Positions 7,095-7,473 of a DNA stretch of 7,473 bases are shown in pieces. The notes beneath the pieces are model-generated. The model worked only from the letters and a program-made list of their open reading frames with translations, was not told the DNA's origin and ran no database searches. The DNA comes from Thermoplasmata archaeon (GTDB taxonomy: Archaea; Thermoplasmatota; Thermoplasmata; Thermoplasmatales; Thermoplasmataceae): assembly GCA_021845155.1 (NCBI GenBank), contig JAKBSB010000064.1, positions 1 through 7,473 on the forward strand, given 5' to 3'. Position 1 is the first letter of the stretch. Each line of letters opens with the position of its first letter. The position numbers were made by a program, and so were the translations under genes.

Positions 7095-7289
7095 TCACTG
7101 TGAGATAGGAATATGCCTTCCATCCTTCCACTGTGAACGGAGAGTGGAAATCTTCTCCATGTGTTTCCATGAAGACACCCCCCTTGAATCAGTTATAACG
7201 AAAAGAACGTCTTCCCTGCCGATCTGGAAGCCCAGATCCAGTATTTCTTTTCGTTGACCTGAAAACCCGTTTCTTATGTATGAAACCAT
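7095..7289 (-). CDS. Hypothetical 64-residue protein, possibly a gene fragment
   Basis: An ATG-started frame preceded by CGGAGGACCAAA, a good Shine-Dalgarno with about 6 nt of spacing. The product (begins MVSYIRNGFSGQRKE) has a plausible globular segment DLGFQIGREDVLFVITDSRG (residues 18-37) with a beta-strand-like VLFVIT, then a polar tail ending KDGRHIPISQ. I do not recognise a family. Downstream in another frame (to about 6960) the minus strand stays open for dozens of codons, so this could be the 5' part of a longer gene broken by a frameshift, but I saw no homology proving it. It lies 177 nt upstream of the operon in the same direction. The ribosome binding site is the main evidence; it may not be expressed. 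Confidence 0.3.
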   Translation of the reverse strand: MVSYIRNGFSGQRKEILDLGFQIGREDVLFVITDSRGVSSWKHMEKISTLRSQWKDGRHIPISQ

Positions 7290-7400
7290 TTTGGTCCTCC
7301 GAACATGAGTGAGATGCCATGGAAAGCGAGTGATATTGCCTCAACGTTGGATATTGATCCGGATATGTTACATGAAAATGAATCATGGCTTAGAAAATCG

Positions 7401-7410
7401 TTAATATAAC
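7401..7410 (+). promoter_or_regulatory. Possible TATA box for the gene at the right edge
   Basis: TTAATATAAC lies about 30 nt ahead of the ATG at 7439. Standard spacing puts a transcription start near 7430, with a very short leader, similar to the arrangement at the hydroxylase operon on the other strand. Confidence 0.3.
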
Positions 7411-7438
7411 ATTCCCATATTGGATAAAATGATATCTT

Positions 7439-7473
7439 ATGCTTTTTGAAGCGAAAGAGACTGTTTTTCAGTA
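7439..7473 (+). CDS. Possible start of a divergent gene cut by the window edge
   Basis: ATG at 7439 opens a frame reading MLFEAKETVFQ before the window ends. It lies the right distance behind a TATA-like box and is transcribed away from the hydroxylase operon. The M-x-F-E-x-K/G-x-T-V pattern resembles the first strand of SRPBCC-fold CoxG-like proteins, which often accompany cox operons, but eleven residues cannot establish this. No ribosome binding site is seen, as is common for near-leaderless archaeal genes. Confidence 0.25.
   Translation, partial: MLFEAKETVFQ

Noticed and set aside
6854..7123. 89-codon minus-strand frame overlapping the medium-subunit start
   Set aside because: It runs into the medium subunit in another frame and has no motif or ribosome binding site. 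Its open upstream part is mentioned only as possible frameshift debris of the 64-aa frame.
7305..7409. 34-codon + strand frame (begins MSEMPWKASDIAS) opposite and upstream of the 64-aa frame
   Set aside because: The acidic composition is plausible for a small antitoxin-like protein, but there is no ribosome binding site or promoter, its stop overlaps the TATA-like box of the next gene, and no toxin gene follows in the window.
1..7473. CRISPR array, tandem repeats, toxin-antitoxin or defence cassette
   Set aside because: No regularly spaced repeats, nuclease, reverse transcriptase, NTPase or similar domain was seen on either strand.

Overview
The window suggests a thermoacidophilic archaeon, most likely of the Thermoplasmatales (Thermoplasma/Ferroplasma type). 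The grounds are AGG/AGA and ATA-rich codon use, AT-rich TATA-like boxes 30-60 nt ahead of genes, one near-perfect Shine-Dalgarno inside an operon, and the gene content: an NADP-type isocitrate dehydrogenase and a three-subunit molybdenum hydroxylase. The lineage is an inference; no rRNA or tRNA is present to settle it.

Layout. Bases 2-232 (+) are the 3' end of a HAD-family gene that reads as enolase-phosphatase E1 (MtnC, methionine salvage). After a gap of about 155 nt come two + strand membrane-protein genes, 389-988 and 985-1545. They overlap by ATGA and are clearly paralogues of each other; their function is unknown. A T-rich gap of 25 nt separates them from the convergent isocitrate dehydrogenase gene (1571-2788, -). 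The next 343 nt (2789-3131) hold no convincing gene, but they contain what looks like the decayed right end of an IS200/IS605 (TnpB-type) element and a possible terminator for the following operon. Bases 3132-6917 (-) are a compact operon in the order medium (FAD), small (two 2Fe-2S) and large (Mo-cofactor) subunit, the coxMSL/cutBCA arrangement. The last 556 nt (6918-7473) hold the operon's TATA-like promoter, a weak 64-aa candidate gene with a good ribosome binding site (7095-7289, -), and the possible first codons of a divergent gene at the right edge (7439-7473, +).

How the genes work together. The three operon products should form a heterotrimeric molybdenum hydroxylase: substrate is oxidised at the Mo-cytosine/pterin site in the large subunit, and electrons pass through the two iron-sulfur clusters of the small subunit to FAD in the medium subunit. 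The large subunit carries AYRGAGR rather than the Cys-containing AYxCSFR loop of genuine aerobic CO dehydrogenase, so an aldehyde (for example glyceraldehyde) or another carbon compound is a more likely substrate than CO. Isocitrate dehydrogenase supplies 2-oxoglutarate and NADPH. The membrane pair has no assigned role. Nothing in the window amounts to a clear new defence or mobile system; the least explained parts are the paired WTGxD membrane proteins and the relic mobile-element end.
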